Source: Nephromyces sp. MM_2019
Lineage: Eukaryota; Apicomplexa; Aconoidasida; Nephromycida
Length of the DNA: 64,000 bases
Assembly (NCBI GenBank): GCA_015657535.1
Contig: JADHZB010001376.1
Location: forward strand, 20,371-84,370
Reading direction: 5' to 3'
The translations under genes and the position numbers were made by a program. Below the pieces are notes generated by a model, which made no database searches, was not told where the DNA came from, and saw only the letters and a list, made by a program, of their open reading frames with translations. How positions within the stretch are numbered: position 1 is the first letter of the stretch; every line of letters begins with the position of its first letter. This document shows, piece after piece, positions 12,701-31,103 of the stretch.

Positions 12701-15700
12701 TGTGGTTTTTGCTGCTGATATGTGTGCATTTCATGAGGGGAAGGAGGTTTATTTCTTGCTTTTACTTGTTTGTGGGATTTTTGTGAAGAAGATGCTTCAT
12801 TCTACAATTTTTTTCTGTTGTTACTTCGTGATGCTCTTTTTTGTTTTGGTTGTGTGTTGATATGCATTTGCTTCTTCCTGACAAGAGAATTAATCGCCTT
12901 AAGTCTTCTGTGCAGTGTTTTGAGAGCTTTTTTTTTGCGTAGAAGTTATGTGTGTGTTACTGCTATTAAGATGTGAAATGCTACGAAATGAAACCTTTTG
13001 CTGCTTTTTCTAATAATATGAGCCTTGAGACACCTAGGTTTAGCAGGGAATATTTTGATTCTTTTGGCTCAATTGAAATCATCTTTTGATGTTTTGAATG
13101 AAGATTTTAAGAAGTTTTTATAACTCGTTATAAGGGAGATTTTGGATTAAACTTTTATGGCTTCTCTTCAGCTTATTCTTGATTTTCTTCGTCCTTTTCG
13201 TCTTCTAACCTTTTATAGCTTTGTTTTCATCTCAGGGTAAACACATTAAGATTATTCCAAAGATTGAGAATGTTGAGGGGCTTATGAACTTTGACTCTAT
13301 TCTGGCTCAAGCTGATGGGATTATGGTAGCCAGAGGAGATCTTGGAATGGAGATTCCCCCGGAGAAGGTATTCCTGGCGCAGAAGATGATGATTACAAAG
13401 TGAGTGATTTGGAATTTGGGCAAACTATGCTTTGTTTTTTAAGTGGAATTCGTTGAATTTCTCTTTGTGTATGAAGCGATTGAAAAATGGCTCCTTCAAG
13501 CGGAATCGAGGGGTGCAATTGGTGTGTATTTATATTTTTTTTTGTGCATGTTGAGTACTGCAGAGATATATTGAAAGGGTCATGTATGCACTCGGAGAAT
13601 GAGGGTAGATGATTGAGGCTTTTGGGGTTTAAGGTAAATCTTCAAGGGTGCATTTATGCATATAATAAGATCGTGCAAAATGAGCTTTTGTGTGTTTGGT
13701 AGGAGAATAGTTTGGGTGATTGGATTCTCGGTTTATCGTCATTATCTTCTTCGATGAAGTTATTGAGCTTCATTGGTGGTTTAGTTATTCAGCGTCATCT
13801 TTTATTTGGTTCCTATTATGAATGTCACCTTCGGTTTCATCATCATCGCCTTTGGTTTCATCATCATCTTCATTTCATCTTCCATCATGTTTATCATCTT
13901 CATATTCATGTTCATCATCTTCATCTTCATTCTCATATCTGCTATCCCTTCTGCTTCATATCTCTGATATGCATTTACCTCCATATGAGATCTTCGCCGT
14001 TAATTTCCTTAACTTTCATGTGAAGATCTGTGGAGTATGTGAATGCTAGACTAGGCTGGACATTGCGAGGTTTAGGAAATCGAAGCGTTTTGCTTTCAAA
14101 CCTGCCTACGCGATGTGTTTTTTGCTTCTCTCAGTCAGTCAGCTGCCTCATGCTTTTGTCGTGCAGTAGGCGGTGTTACGCTCAGAGTACATTCACGGGT
14201 TTTTCTTGATTATTTGAAGATTTTTCATAAGGTGTAGACTGTTCAATTTCAGCGAACTGATTGCTTTTTTCATCTTTTTGGGAAAAATTTGAGAGTATCA
14301 CGCTTCTAGTAGATTCTCTCAGGTGTGTTGTAAGAAAATTTATGTTTTTTCATCTTTTTGAAGGAAATGATGATGGAATTTACTCTTTTGCCTCTTTGTC
14401 TCCTCTTGAGTGTAAGGGTCGATTTTACCCATAAAAGGGTGTCCTGGGAAAACACGCAACAAACTGCGAAAACATCTTTTTTTGGCCTGCATAGTGCGAA
14501 AAACCCCTTCTGTACCTAAGAACTCGGTTGAAGGGCAAGTTTGCTCTTCACCTTCGCTTTCCTTCTTAATTCCTCCATCTCTTTTATTCCTTTGTGAATG
14601 CTTGAAGATGTAATGCAGCAGGAAAACCGGTGATAACAGCGACGCAGATGTTGGAATCTATGACCAAAAATCCTCTTCCAACGAGAGCGGAGACTGCTGA
14701 TGTTGCAAATGCCGTACTCGACGGCTCAGACTGTGTGATGCTTTCGGGTGAAACCGCCAGCGGAAGTTTTCCGGTGGAGTCTGTTTCGGTAAGATTGTGT
14801 GTGGGGTTTTTGGACTGGAAAAAGCTGCTCTTTGTGACGAGGGAAAATTTTAAAGTCGCAAGAATGTATGTGAAAAATCTTTGTCACAGGGTTAGAGAAG
14901 TGAAACAGAAGAAAAAGCATATCTTTAGATTTCTTAGAGGGAGGCGGAAACAGGAGCAACTCAGTAGTTTTTTGCACACACAAGGGGCAGCGATTTGTTC
15001 CCTACACATAATAAGAACCCATTTTTTTTCTGCACACGAAAAATTGCACCCATTTTTTTCCCACACACACATAATAATAACACCCGTAGGCTAAGCAGAG
15101 GTAATACCTCTGCCTAATTGATTGGTCGATCTTTTCAGCTTTCTCAGTCTAACTCATCTTCAAGAAATCAAATGTACATTTTCTGTTCGCCTTCTATCAG
15201 TTTTAAGAGAGAAGCTTTTCTCCAGAGTCTGGATGGGCTGGTGGTGGGGTTTTTTTGAAGAGCATAGGGAGTGGAGCTGTATATTTTCTTGTTTGGGTTT
15301 TCGAATGAAATATGCCTGAAGATTATCCACTTTCACACACACTCTCATACTTGCTCACACACGCTCTTTCTCATACATGCTCACGCACTCATATATACAC
15401 GCACACAGATATACTTTTTAGGATTAATATTCCTGCCAAAATATTCCGGGAAAAATCTCTTCGCGCTGATCTATTATGATAGAGTGTATTAGGTGGTATG
15501 TGTGTGTGTGTGTGTGAATTTTGAGGTTCAGTTCGTTGTGTAGGTATAATATGGAAAAATATGGGTTTTCCTCATCTTCAAAATTTTTGGCTATAATTGA
15601 TGTATATAAGAGGCGTTCACAACTGTGGATATATAAGAAATGTAGTACATGCCAACATAAAAAATGTTAATGTATATAGCAGTAATAATGTGTGTGTTAC

Positions 15701-16939
15701 AACCTTGTATCAGTTATACGCTCGCAAGCCCTCGTGTGTTTGTGATGTGTCTGCTTTTTCCTCCTCTACATCATATACACACACGAACACACACCCTTGT
15801 GTGTTTGTGATGTATGTGCTTTTTCCTCTTCATCGCTTGGAGGTTTTTTTGCTCTCCTGATGAAGCCCAAGGTAAATATTCCTGAAAATTAGCTGAAATC
15901 TTTGCTTTTTTTCAGTCTTCTTCCTACATTCTTCTTCCTTTTTAAAAGATTCTCCATCAATTTCTTTCTCTCTATAAGGTGATGTCAAAAATATGCCTGG
16001 AGGCTGAGGCTTGTATAGACTATGATCAGCTGTATCTCGCAATGTGCAGGGCGATCCCTACTCCTGTTCCCATCCCTGAAGCCGTGGCTAGAGCGGCCGT
16101 AGAAACAGCTGGCTCTACCGGAGCTGCTTTGATTTTGGCCCTAACAGAAACTGGGTGGGTGTTTTTATAGAGAGAGTGTGTGTGTGTATTTTTTTATAGC
16201 TGCAATGGTTTGTAGTTTAGCTTGTTGATGTATGTATTTGCATGTGGCGAAATTGCTGAGTCTGGAAATGAAAGTGTGTGCGCGAAATCTAATGAAATCG
16301 TTCGTGTACTTTGCTTATTCAATGTGTGTGTCTATTGTTCACGATTTTTTTGTGTGTATATCTTGTCTTCAGGGCTACCGCCCAGTTGATCGCTAAATAT
16401 CGCCCGCAGCAAATTATTTTGGCCTTAAGCGCCTCTGGGAGCACCGTCAGAGTATTGAAGGTTTCCCGTGGTATCATTACATTGCAGGTAAGAAATCTTC
16501 GTATGTTTTTTTTCATACACAGGGGCTGGTGTTTTGTGGTACAAATTGGTATTTTTTGGTAGCACACAGGCTGGTTTTTTGTATACAGTGGTGGTTTTCA
16601 GTCAGTGTGTGTGTACCTTTTTTGTCGTCTCTTCAAGGGTGTTCCTTCAATCCACACGCACCCTTCTCATAGGGCTGAAAAAGCAGCTTTACCAGCGTAA
16701 TTTTACCCTTTTGCATCCCAGTTTCTTCCCTTTTTTTTGGACCCCCCAGAGAGATTTTTGTTCTCACTCTCTCCCTACAGGTTGCCTCCTTTCAAGGAAC
16801 TGATCAAATAATAAGGGATGCTCTCACTATAGCAAAGGAGAGGGGGTATGTGCTGCCTGGTCAGTTGGTAGTGGCAGTACACGGCATCAAGGAAGAGACT
16901 TCCGGCGCTTCTAACCTGCTGAAGGTTATGGTGGCTTAG
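9759..16939 (+). CDS. Pyruvate kinase, nine exons, 544 aa
   Basis: Pyruvate kinase, the last step of glycolysis, makes pyruvate and ATP from phosphoenolpyruvate and ADP. Exons: 9759-10037, 10851-11012, 11757-12014, 12504-12644, 13236-13399, 14608-14788, 15979-16154, 16373-16487, 16781-16939; all have GT..AG introns and joined phases. Seen: [11 protein letters not shown] with substrate-binding Arg100; TKGPEIRTG with Glu140, the position that in this family marks potassium-dependent enzymes (Lys in independent ones); catalytic Lys289 in PKIEN; metal ligands Glu291 and Asp315 (ARGDLGMEI); the [15 protein letters not shown] block; and a C-terminal domain ending [12 protein letters not shown]. About 60 extra residues precede the first conserved block, with a second Met at residue 26, so the start could be internal. 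I see no clear targeting signal, so a cytosolic enzyme is inferred. Length fits apicomplexan homologues (about 530 aa). Confidence 0.97.
13832..13940 (+). repeat. CAT/TCATCT-rich simple repeat in pyruvate kinase intron 5
   Basis: Degenerate run of CAT and TTCATC units inside the intron 13400-14607. It produces an artificial Met/Lys-rich open frame on the - strand. Confidence 0.85.
15729..15829 (+). repeat. Two imperfect 36-bp copies in pyruvate kinase intron 6
   Basis: The segments 15729-15764 and 15794-15829 match at nearly every position. Both read as a CGTGTGTTTGTGATGT-like core followed by GCTTTTTCCTC. They are separated by a CA-rich spacer. Intronic; no function is visible. Confidence 0.8.
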
Positions 16940-19900
16940 AGCTCGAATGTGGAGTTTGAGGCAAAAGTTGTGAACTTCTTAGCATCTTGGTAGAATTTTT
17001 GTTAGACAGGGTTGTGTGTGTGTACATACACGCTGGGAAGTAATGCAATTAGTTTGTAAGCTCTTCTAAAGGCTATCGGGGGAAGTTTGGAAGTAGGAAA
17101 TATAATTTGATTGTTTTGAGCTCTGTTTCACTTGATATCTCCGAGGTTTTTACTTCAATACCTTTTTTGACAGTTTATGAATAGTTCAAATGTGTCTTTT
17201 ACTCCTTCACTTTTCACCTGCAGACTTTCCTTGCTTTCTCTAGATGATTGCTTGTCTGTCCGCCAGAAATTTTTACTCTGCTACATCTTTTATTGCTTCT
17301 TCATGAGAAACATATAAACACGAGCATTTGTGAACATTTTCCTTGTTTTTTCTTGCATAAAATGTGATGATAACTCCCCCCTGATTTCGCCCTTTATGCT
17401 CAATCGTATTCACGCATATCACGTCGGAAAAATGTTTGTTGTGTAGAGGATGCTGTGATTTTTCACGATTTGCTTGGCTAAGCTAATTGCTGGAATATAA
17501 TAAAAGTATAGCTTTCACTGTTCGCTGCTTAAGAGGAAGGAATTGAGACTAGGTGAAGATATCTTTAATACAGCCTTGAGAGGTGTGTTTGTGCCTATTT
17601 TGATGCATATTGTAACGGTGAAAATCCTAGACACTCACGAGCACCATCGCCTAGGCGTGTGTGTGGGAATGCGCACATTCATTTGTATTTGATGATGGAC
17701 TTGCCAATAGATGAGTGTGCACATACCTGCACCCACAATTCTGCGTGTGTCTTGACAAGAACATCGTCATGTCTTCCCCGCTGAATTTGTGTTTTTTTTA
17801 ATTCCTTGTGTATACATCTGCCATTCCTGCGTGGGTATGTATATACACTCTACCGAATCGCGATTTTTGTATGTAATAGATTCTTTTATCAATGCAGCAA
17901 TCTTTCAAGCTCTGAAAAGATCTCTTTTGTATAGAAAACTGTGGAGGCTTACGATTCTCAGGGTTTTGATTCTACATCCTTCTAGCTAGTCTGCTCACAA
18001 AAACCATTCAAATTATCGCACAATGTATATCATGCGATATCATGACTATCCGTTAAGCAGTAACTTCTAAATTTTTTTCACCTCAAGTTTTGGTGGTGGA
18101 CTGCTAACCTGTTATATAGGCTTAAGGCTTTCTCCCCTGCAACGATGATGCAAGCTTGAGCTTGGCTCCTCAAATAGACCCTTTAATATGATCAATTTAG
18201 GTGTACATACACTCGCTTTTAATTTTTCCTCTTATGGGAAAATATATGTGTTTCCTACAGTGTTGTTTCCTTGATTTTCTTGAGGTGTGTTACTCTTGAT
18301 TTGATACCTTTCGCGTTTGAAGATGCATGCGAACAAATGTATTTATGCAGGCTGTTAAATATGTGTGTGAGTGTGTAGATGTAAGCGCATGCAGTGTGTC
18401 TCCATTTATGTACGGATACGGAGCACCTCGGCGCGGACTGAATATTTGCGTATGCGATTTTTGTTTTTTTCGGGAATTTGATGTGTAGCTATGTAAGCGT
18501 GATTGTTAGCTCCCCAATATCCATATCCTCAGATCAAGCGCTGTTCTTTTAAGTGTTGATGTATGGCTCGTGTGTGTGCGTTAGATTGGTTATTGAGGCG
18601 AGTGCATGTAACTATTGTCTTATTCAGGTGGACTTTTTTTTTTAGTCTGGATAGATACGAGCCATTTATTAGTGCAAATTTGTTTAGGAGCGATTTTTGC
18701 TCCATCTTTCATGCGATCTGCACACCGTTTCATCTAGTTGCTGACGTGCTTATTTGCTTGCTGCGTATGAGTAGGCCAGTTTGTGTTCCAAGAAGCTTGT
18801 AACTCTGCATGAGAAGCGAACCGAATGTTGGGGGCATGAATTTCTAGAAATGAACTTGTCTGTGTTGCAATGTGTAGGTATGTGAGCAGACGGTTTACTA
18901 CATGTGTTTCTCGCTTTTTTTACTCCCCGATTTTTTTCTTGATGGTCTTGTTTTGAATTTGCTTGCCTCATTGTAGCATGAGTGCAATGGCATTATTTCT
19001 GTATCGGCCGCTCTCAGGCTGATATTCACGCAAAACGTTTTACGCGTCTGCCTAGCTACATTGCGGGGCATATGGCTCATGATCAGCGGGGATATATATT
19101 TCACTACCCCTCAGCAGTTAGCAATCCAGTCCATACTCTTGTGTGTCGAATATTTTAAGAGTGAACACGAGGGATTTTGCGCTTTTCCTCGGAGCTTATG
19201 CTTGCAGTTCGTTTTATGCTACTACGTATATATATCTAAGAAGCGGTAGTATAGGTACACTCACTTTACGAAAATAGAAGGCCTTAGCCGGTTTAGCTGC
19301 GTTCACTCGCGAAAATAGTAAAAAGTTTTGCTTCTTAGAATGCATTTTGATGTGATCGCGCCTAATGAGTACTCTAAATGCTGTTTTTGGGACTCCTCTC
19401 TTGAGTATACAAGAATATTGCAATATTCGCTGTGATGATGCGCACTTGCAACGCTTAACATCTAGACAAGAGGGTGTGTGAAGTATTTCGTGTCATGTAG
19501 GCAGTTTCGGCAAAGTTGAGCGCTAAACCCTTTTCATTCACCACTGCTTCTACTTCCAGCCCCACACATTTCTTGATATTGTGTAAGCGTATTCGTCACC
19601 ATTCATGGCTACGCAGCCCGATCCTGTGCGTTACGCGGCTTATTCCCGCAACATGTACAATGTGTGCGGGCATCACTTTTTGGGGGGGTGCATTTTCTGG
19701 AAACTATTGTTTATATAGATATTTTCTCTATGGTAGGCGGAAGGGGACTCGTAGAAAGTAAGTGACGAGTCCTTGATGCAGCATTCGTTATTTTTTGGTT
19801 ATTTTATCAATAATTTTGCGGACTTAACCTGGTAATGAGTTTTGAACAGCATGGGATAAGTTAGCGGGCTCTGTAAAGTGGGGACGGTAAACAAGTTTCA

Positions 19901-21837
19901 ATAGAAACTAAAATTACTAAACTTTTGCGATTAAGCTTGAAATGGAAAGAAGTTTCGAGACAGCTTTTCTGGGGGAGTGCGCAGTTCATGTGTTCACGCT
20001 TGAATTTATAGAAAAACGTGAGGAGAAAAAAAACCGTGTAAGGTGGTTTATACGTGGAGTTTTCGAGTCTGCAAGCATGTACTGCAGTATAGTACACTAT
20101 AAATTTATTAGATAGCCACTTCGTCGTGATGGAGGCACCTTGTGTGGTGGCTTGCTTACTGCACGAATTGCCTAAGATTTGGCCGGCATTACCCTTAAGA
20201 CACTGGAAAGCGCAGTGCAAGCCCGCGATCGCCTGAGGTGTCCTCGTAGGGACGTTGATTGAATTGCTTGTCTGGCAAGGATTTTTATGACATTCCAGGT
20301 TTTAACGTAATAGTGCGGAGCGCGTACCCCGCGATGGAAGATCCGCTGCTATGACTGTGCGCTATGTAGTTCTTTCTGAGTCTGTTAATTCTGCACTGAT
20401 TGACCGCATGCTGGGGCTTGTTGTTTTGAGGCTTTGGATGCATAACGGGAGGGTAACAGGGTAACAGGTGCGTAGCAAATAATGCCCCGGTTCAAGGTTG
20501 TCGATTTTTGTGGCTCGCTCTGCTGCGGGGACGCCGAACGCACCGTTCAGCCGCGCTCTTCCAAGTGACCGTCTAAGCAGTCTCCGCCTGCTGCAGGGCA
20601 GTACGGGGTGAAACTGCACTTTTCTATGCCGCGCTACGGCTGAGCAGCTACTAGGTGGTGCGCGGATTCGCGTTGATTTTGCAGCAAGGGGGGAGATCCA
20701 TCGCGTGGTCGCAGAATCAGCCGTGCTGCTCGCGTTCCACCCGTTAATTCCTGTGGAAATCGTGCGAAACTTCGCATCGCAGCGCTACGCCTCCGTTTCT
20801 TCATCGGTTCAAAAGCACCGCAGCGCGGTGATTTATTCCACGGCTCAAGTACCAGTGCACATTTTTACCATCTCCGTGGAGTGAGCATTGTGATGTGCTC
20901 AGAAAAATGCGCAGTGCACACCGCGGAATGCGTACTTGCGCTACCGCTAAACGCTGCAAAGGAATACATAAATTTGAACGCCCTCCATACCGTATTTCAG
21001 AGCATCCTACCGCGAATTTGCTATAGAATGCAGATTTCACCTCCCGCATGTAGGACCAATGCATGGCGGGTTGTGAAAAGGGGCTTCGAAGTTACCCAGG
21101 CGAAGCGGAAGCGGCAGATATGTGGGTGATGCAGTCCGTAACGCTAAGGTTTCGATCCCTCACGAAGGTCATACTAAATGCTTTAAAAGCAATGCGCTAC
21201 ACCTTATACCCGGTCTAGGGTTAGTCTCTAACATGGAAATTGCACAAAGAGAAGCAAAACTGCTGTGGGTACCCACGCTCACATTGTTTAGCAGTCCTTC
21301 CAATTCTACCTAGTTTAGCGTCTTGAGCAACACAGACATCGCGTAAACAGGTGAAAAACCACCGCAAATAACCCATACTAGCGCCGTTTGCAGTTCCATT
21401 TCCATTAACAAAATGAACATATATGCGGGCTGTAGAGCAACGGGCAAGTACAGCGTATCAAAAACTCGGCAATAAATGTGTGGTATTATGGTAGTTGATG
21501 GTAAGCTCCTTAGTTCGTGTGCGCCCAACTGCGAATGCCACAAATACCAGCAACTAATCATGGGATTTTCACCATGGCAAATGCGAGTTTGTTTATGCCC
21601 CCCCCTCGTCTTACGCGTTGAATCCCATGAAAAGACATGTAACGTGACAAGATCAAAGTTAACATGCATATCCACATAAAATCCAAAATAGGTAGTAAGT
21701 ACCACGCGGCAATTAACATAAAATGGGCTGAGTGAAGTTCGCCCACCCAAAATTCTGAAACCATCTGTACTAGCTCAGTTCCGTTTTCCATATATTCCTC
21801 GCTCCATTTACCCACTTATAATCGTCATAGCTCAATT
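16940..21837. other. Region between pyruvate kinase and GCN5 (convergent 3' ends)
   Basis: The two genes point toward each other here, so both 3' untranslated regions should lie at its ends. From 17 to 18.9 kb the + strand is T/TG-rich. The part from about 20.2 to 21.1 kb is visibly richer in G+C than its surroundings. It holds an open + strand frame of about 80 codons ending at 20883 (residues such as EIHRVVAESAVLLAFHPLI) and an overlapping open frame on the - strand at 20801-21064. I recognise neither, and higher G+C alone lengthens open frames. No RNA gene was found. Confidence 0.45.
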
Positions 21838-27838
<6,001 letters not shown>

Positions 27839-27964
27839 ATTCGAGATGCTGCAGCGGCAGCCTCCTTCATTGCGCAATAGCGCGAGAGGAGAAATGAAGC
27901 ATGTAAGTGGGTGCGTTAAGTATGTGAATCCTGGGAAGAGAACGGAATCTTAGGGTGCAAGGTT

Positions 27965-28288
27965 TGGATAAATTTCATGAAGAGGAGGGGAAGATGCCGT
28001 AGATGGGGGAGATTCGAAGAGGTTTTTGAAGAAACTTTCAAGCTTGGATAAATTTCATGAAAAAGAGGAGGGTAAGACGCTGTGGAGGAGGTAGATTTAC
28101 TCCTCTTTTGAAGAAGCTTTCGAAATTTGGACGAACTTCACAAAGAAAAAGATGAAGATGCCACACAGGAGGGCAATTTGCTCCTTTTTTTGGAGCTTTC
28201 AAAGTTCAGAAAATTTTCACACCGAAAAAGATGAAGATGCCACACAAAAAGACACGATGCGGGAGATTCGCTACTGAAGAAACAGTCA
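27965..28288 (-). repeat. About four degenerate 80-bp tandem repeats upstream of GCN5
   Basis: Units begin near 27965, 28045, 28128 and 28207. Each opens with a variant of TGGATAAATTTCATGAA, continues through a purine-rich GAAGATG part and closes with a variant of GAAGAAACTTTCAAGCTT. The copies have diverged progressively. They lie just upstream of the GCN5 start, in its probable 5' untranslated region or promoter. Confidence 0.8.
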
Positions 28289-28814
28289 AGCGACGAGCGC
28301 GCCAAGACAAAAGCATAGTAAGCGGAGGAGAATCTATGAGGAGAGCTCAAAAAAACAGCGGATTCTTCACCTCAGCAGCGTGTAAGAATGATGAAGGAGC
28401 ATCATGAGGCATCGGTAAAACAAAAACAAAAGACTAGTTTACAAAAGAAAGAATCGCGCGAGAAGCTATAAGGAAGAGAAGCAGCACAACAGGAAGAAGT
28501 CACCGAAATAGAGTTTTCAATGTTTGGAAGAGAAGTTGAGGGAATCTTCAAAAAGCCTCTTTTTTTTTTGAAATTTCAAAACCATCCACAAAGGAAGAGG
28601 ATAAAGAAGGAAATGTGTTTCTCAGAAGAAGAGGGAGAAACCGACCGTTTATATTTCTAAAACGCAAATTTCTTTGTTTTCCTTGTACTTTTCCTTTTTT
28701 GCAACGTTTTCTGGGAAATTTGTAGCTTTTATCTCCCTCTTTAGTTGATGGTTTCACCTTGAAAGAAGGTGTTTCAAAAGAGTCGGAGAGTAGTTTGGAA
28801 GATGGAATGAGGTT

Positions 28815-28990
28815 GTGCGTTGTGTGTGGTGTGTGTGGTGTGTGTGGTGTGGTGTGTGTGGTGTGTGTGTGTGTGTGGTGTGTGTGGTGTGTGTGGTGTA
28901 TGTGGTGTGTGTGGTGTGTGTTGTTTGCGTTACTCTGTGTGTGTGTGGGGTGGGTTGTGTATATGTGTTACTCTGTGTTGTGCGTGAGTT
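28815..28990 (+). repeat. TG/GTGTGG microsatellite
   Basis: A run of GTGTGTGG and TGTGTG units between the divergent genes. It creates Val/Cys-rich and Thr/His-rich open frames on the two strands that are not genes. Confidence 0.9.
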
Positions 28991-31103
28991 GTGTGTATGA
29001 GTATATATTAGAACCTTGTCTTTTCGGGATATATATGTATGTCTAGTGTACATATAAATGCGCGTGTGCGCTTGGAGACAAAGTTACCTCTAGGGGGTTG
29101 AGGATTGTGCTGTACATGCGAAGGATAGGAAGTAGGAGATAGAACAAGCGAATTTGTTGAGAAGCCTATCTTCTCAGAAGATATCCCCAGTAGTATTACT
29201 TCTACAGCTGCTTGTATGTGGATTTATGGAATGAAATGTACTACTCACACCAGTTAATCTTGTGTGTTAATCCGGCTATGCATATGTACCTCACATACTA
29301 GCCACTGCTTGTGGCTAATATTTTGAAGAATTGAGTCATTTGCTGGTAAAAGCTTGAATTTCCTTCTTCATCTATATTTTTTGCAGTAAAAAACTCTCTT
29401 CTTCCCGTGGATGACTATCCTTGTGTACACCCACAGAAAACTTTTCAGAAATAGCGAATAAACGAGTTTGAAAGCTTCTGGTAAAGTGTATTAAGCAAAA
29501 ACTCAAAAAAAGGAAGGCTTCATCAAAATTTGCGTGGAGATGAATTCACCTCTTTGTAGCTATAAGCAGGTGAATTGTTCGGTATGTGGATCCCTGGGTA
29601 AAATGAGTGTGTGTGTTGATGCTTTCATTCGTTCCGAGAGGTTTTTCACGCTACTAATGATACTGTGAAGAGTCCAAGAAAAATTTCTTGTTTGGCTCGT
29701 TCCACCTTATATCCGAGGAAGCTTTATCTCTCAATCTCTCTCAATCTCCACCTCCATATGTTTCCCTTGCGAAAAGGTTGATGGATTTAAGTCTCTCTCC
29801 TTTGAAGTGTATTTTCAAGTTTCTTTTGTCATTAAAGCAGCAGGAAGGTGGAAGGAACTTTGATTTCCTTATTTAAGCAGGTTCATTGCTCTAAACCCTC
29901 CTCATCATGCTTTCTTAGCTTGAAAACTCTTTTTTTTCCTGCTCCTTGAAGCCTTCCACGGATTCTACTCATCTTCTCAGCGTTTTTTCCAATGTTTTTA
30001 AACTCAGGTCTAATCTCTCCTGTACTGGATTTTAAGTAGAACTTATACGCTTTGAAGTTGGCCTTTCAAAATTGTTTTTTGCACACTCTTTGCTAAGTTA
30101 TAGCTTTCATCGTTTTCAATGCTTCGGTATAAGTGTCTTAAATGAAGGTTTCTCTTGAGGGTTTAAAAAAGGCTGAGACACGTTCGTGCACCTGATGAGA
30201 GTCTTTTATGCTGAAGCAGTCTGCTATTTACAGATGTAGGAGAAGTAGAAATGTTACCTTTTATGTGAAGAAATGGGATAAAATCTCTTCTTTCCCTATG
30301 TAGATAGGTTACGCAACATTTACCTGGAAATAAGTACTCACGCACACACGTGTGAATTGCTATTATCAAGAAATTATTCATTCATCGGAGTATGCTACGT
30401 CTTTTTATAATATAAAATAGTCTATGAATTATAAAAATTCGGATAAACTGCTACCCGCAATACCTTAACACGGCGAATAAGCAGATGGAATTGAAGTTTC
30501 AGCAGAAAAGTGGCTGAAAGCAGTCCAAAAATAGATTGAGAATACTAAAATTTTTGTTTTTCTCTGCAAATCTCCGCTGTTTTCATATTAAAATGATGAG
30601 AAATTTGTGAAGAATGCTTGGAGGAATATCTGAAAATAAACCAAAAATATAAGAAGAATATGCTGACTCGATTTAATGCAAATTGCTGGTGGCATCTATG
30701 CGTGCGGTGTATGTACACCCCAGAAGATACAAATTTCCCATGTTCTCTAGAAATCATCAAAAAATGCGGGAATTTTACGAATGGCAGGATTCTTTGTATT
30801 TAAAGTTTGGAGGCTAACGTTTGTAGGTTTTTATGAATCCGAATATATGACACGAGCAGCCCTTTTTCACCGTTTGAAGTGGCTCTCGCCGCGCTTTCCC
30901 TTTGGGTGCAGCTTTCTCCACATCTTCATCGTTTAAAACCCTTTTGATACAGCGTTTTCCATATCTTCATCAATTAAAAACTTTCGATGTATCTTTTCCC
31001 ACGTCTGCGTCGTTTCTAATCCTTCCTGTCCACCGACTCTACATCTTCTTAAGGATACACTTCTTACTGCATCTCCCGAAAGAGCGTTCCGCTGGTTCCC
31101 AAG

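Larger units (their letters stand above)
27839..31103. promoter_or_regulatory. Shared upstream region of GCN5 and farnesyltransferase beta
   Basis: The two flanking genes are divergently transcribed, so both promoters and 5' untranslated regions should lie here. The region contains an 80-bp tandem repeat next to GCN5, a TG microsatellite at 28.8-29.0 kb and T-rich sequence toward the farnesyltransferase start. I see no convincing core-promoter motif and no other recognised gene; open frames are short. The regulatory role is inferred only from gene orientation. Confidence 0.5.

Noticed and set aside
13802..13984. Minus-strand Met/Lys-rich open frame
   Set aside because: It is the complement of a CAT repeat inside a pyruvate kinase intron.
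21110..21170. tRNA-like GGTTTCGATCCC stretch
   Set aside because: The T-stem does not pair and no acceptor or anticodon stem is visible.
28754..29053. Open frames of 95-99 codons on both strands
   Set aside because: They are translations of a TG microsatellite.
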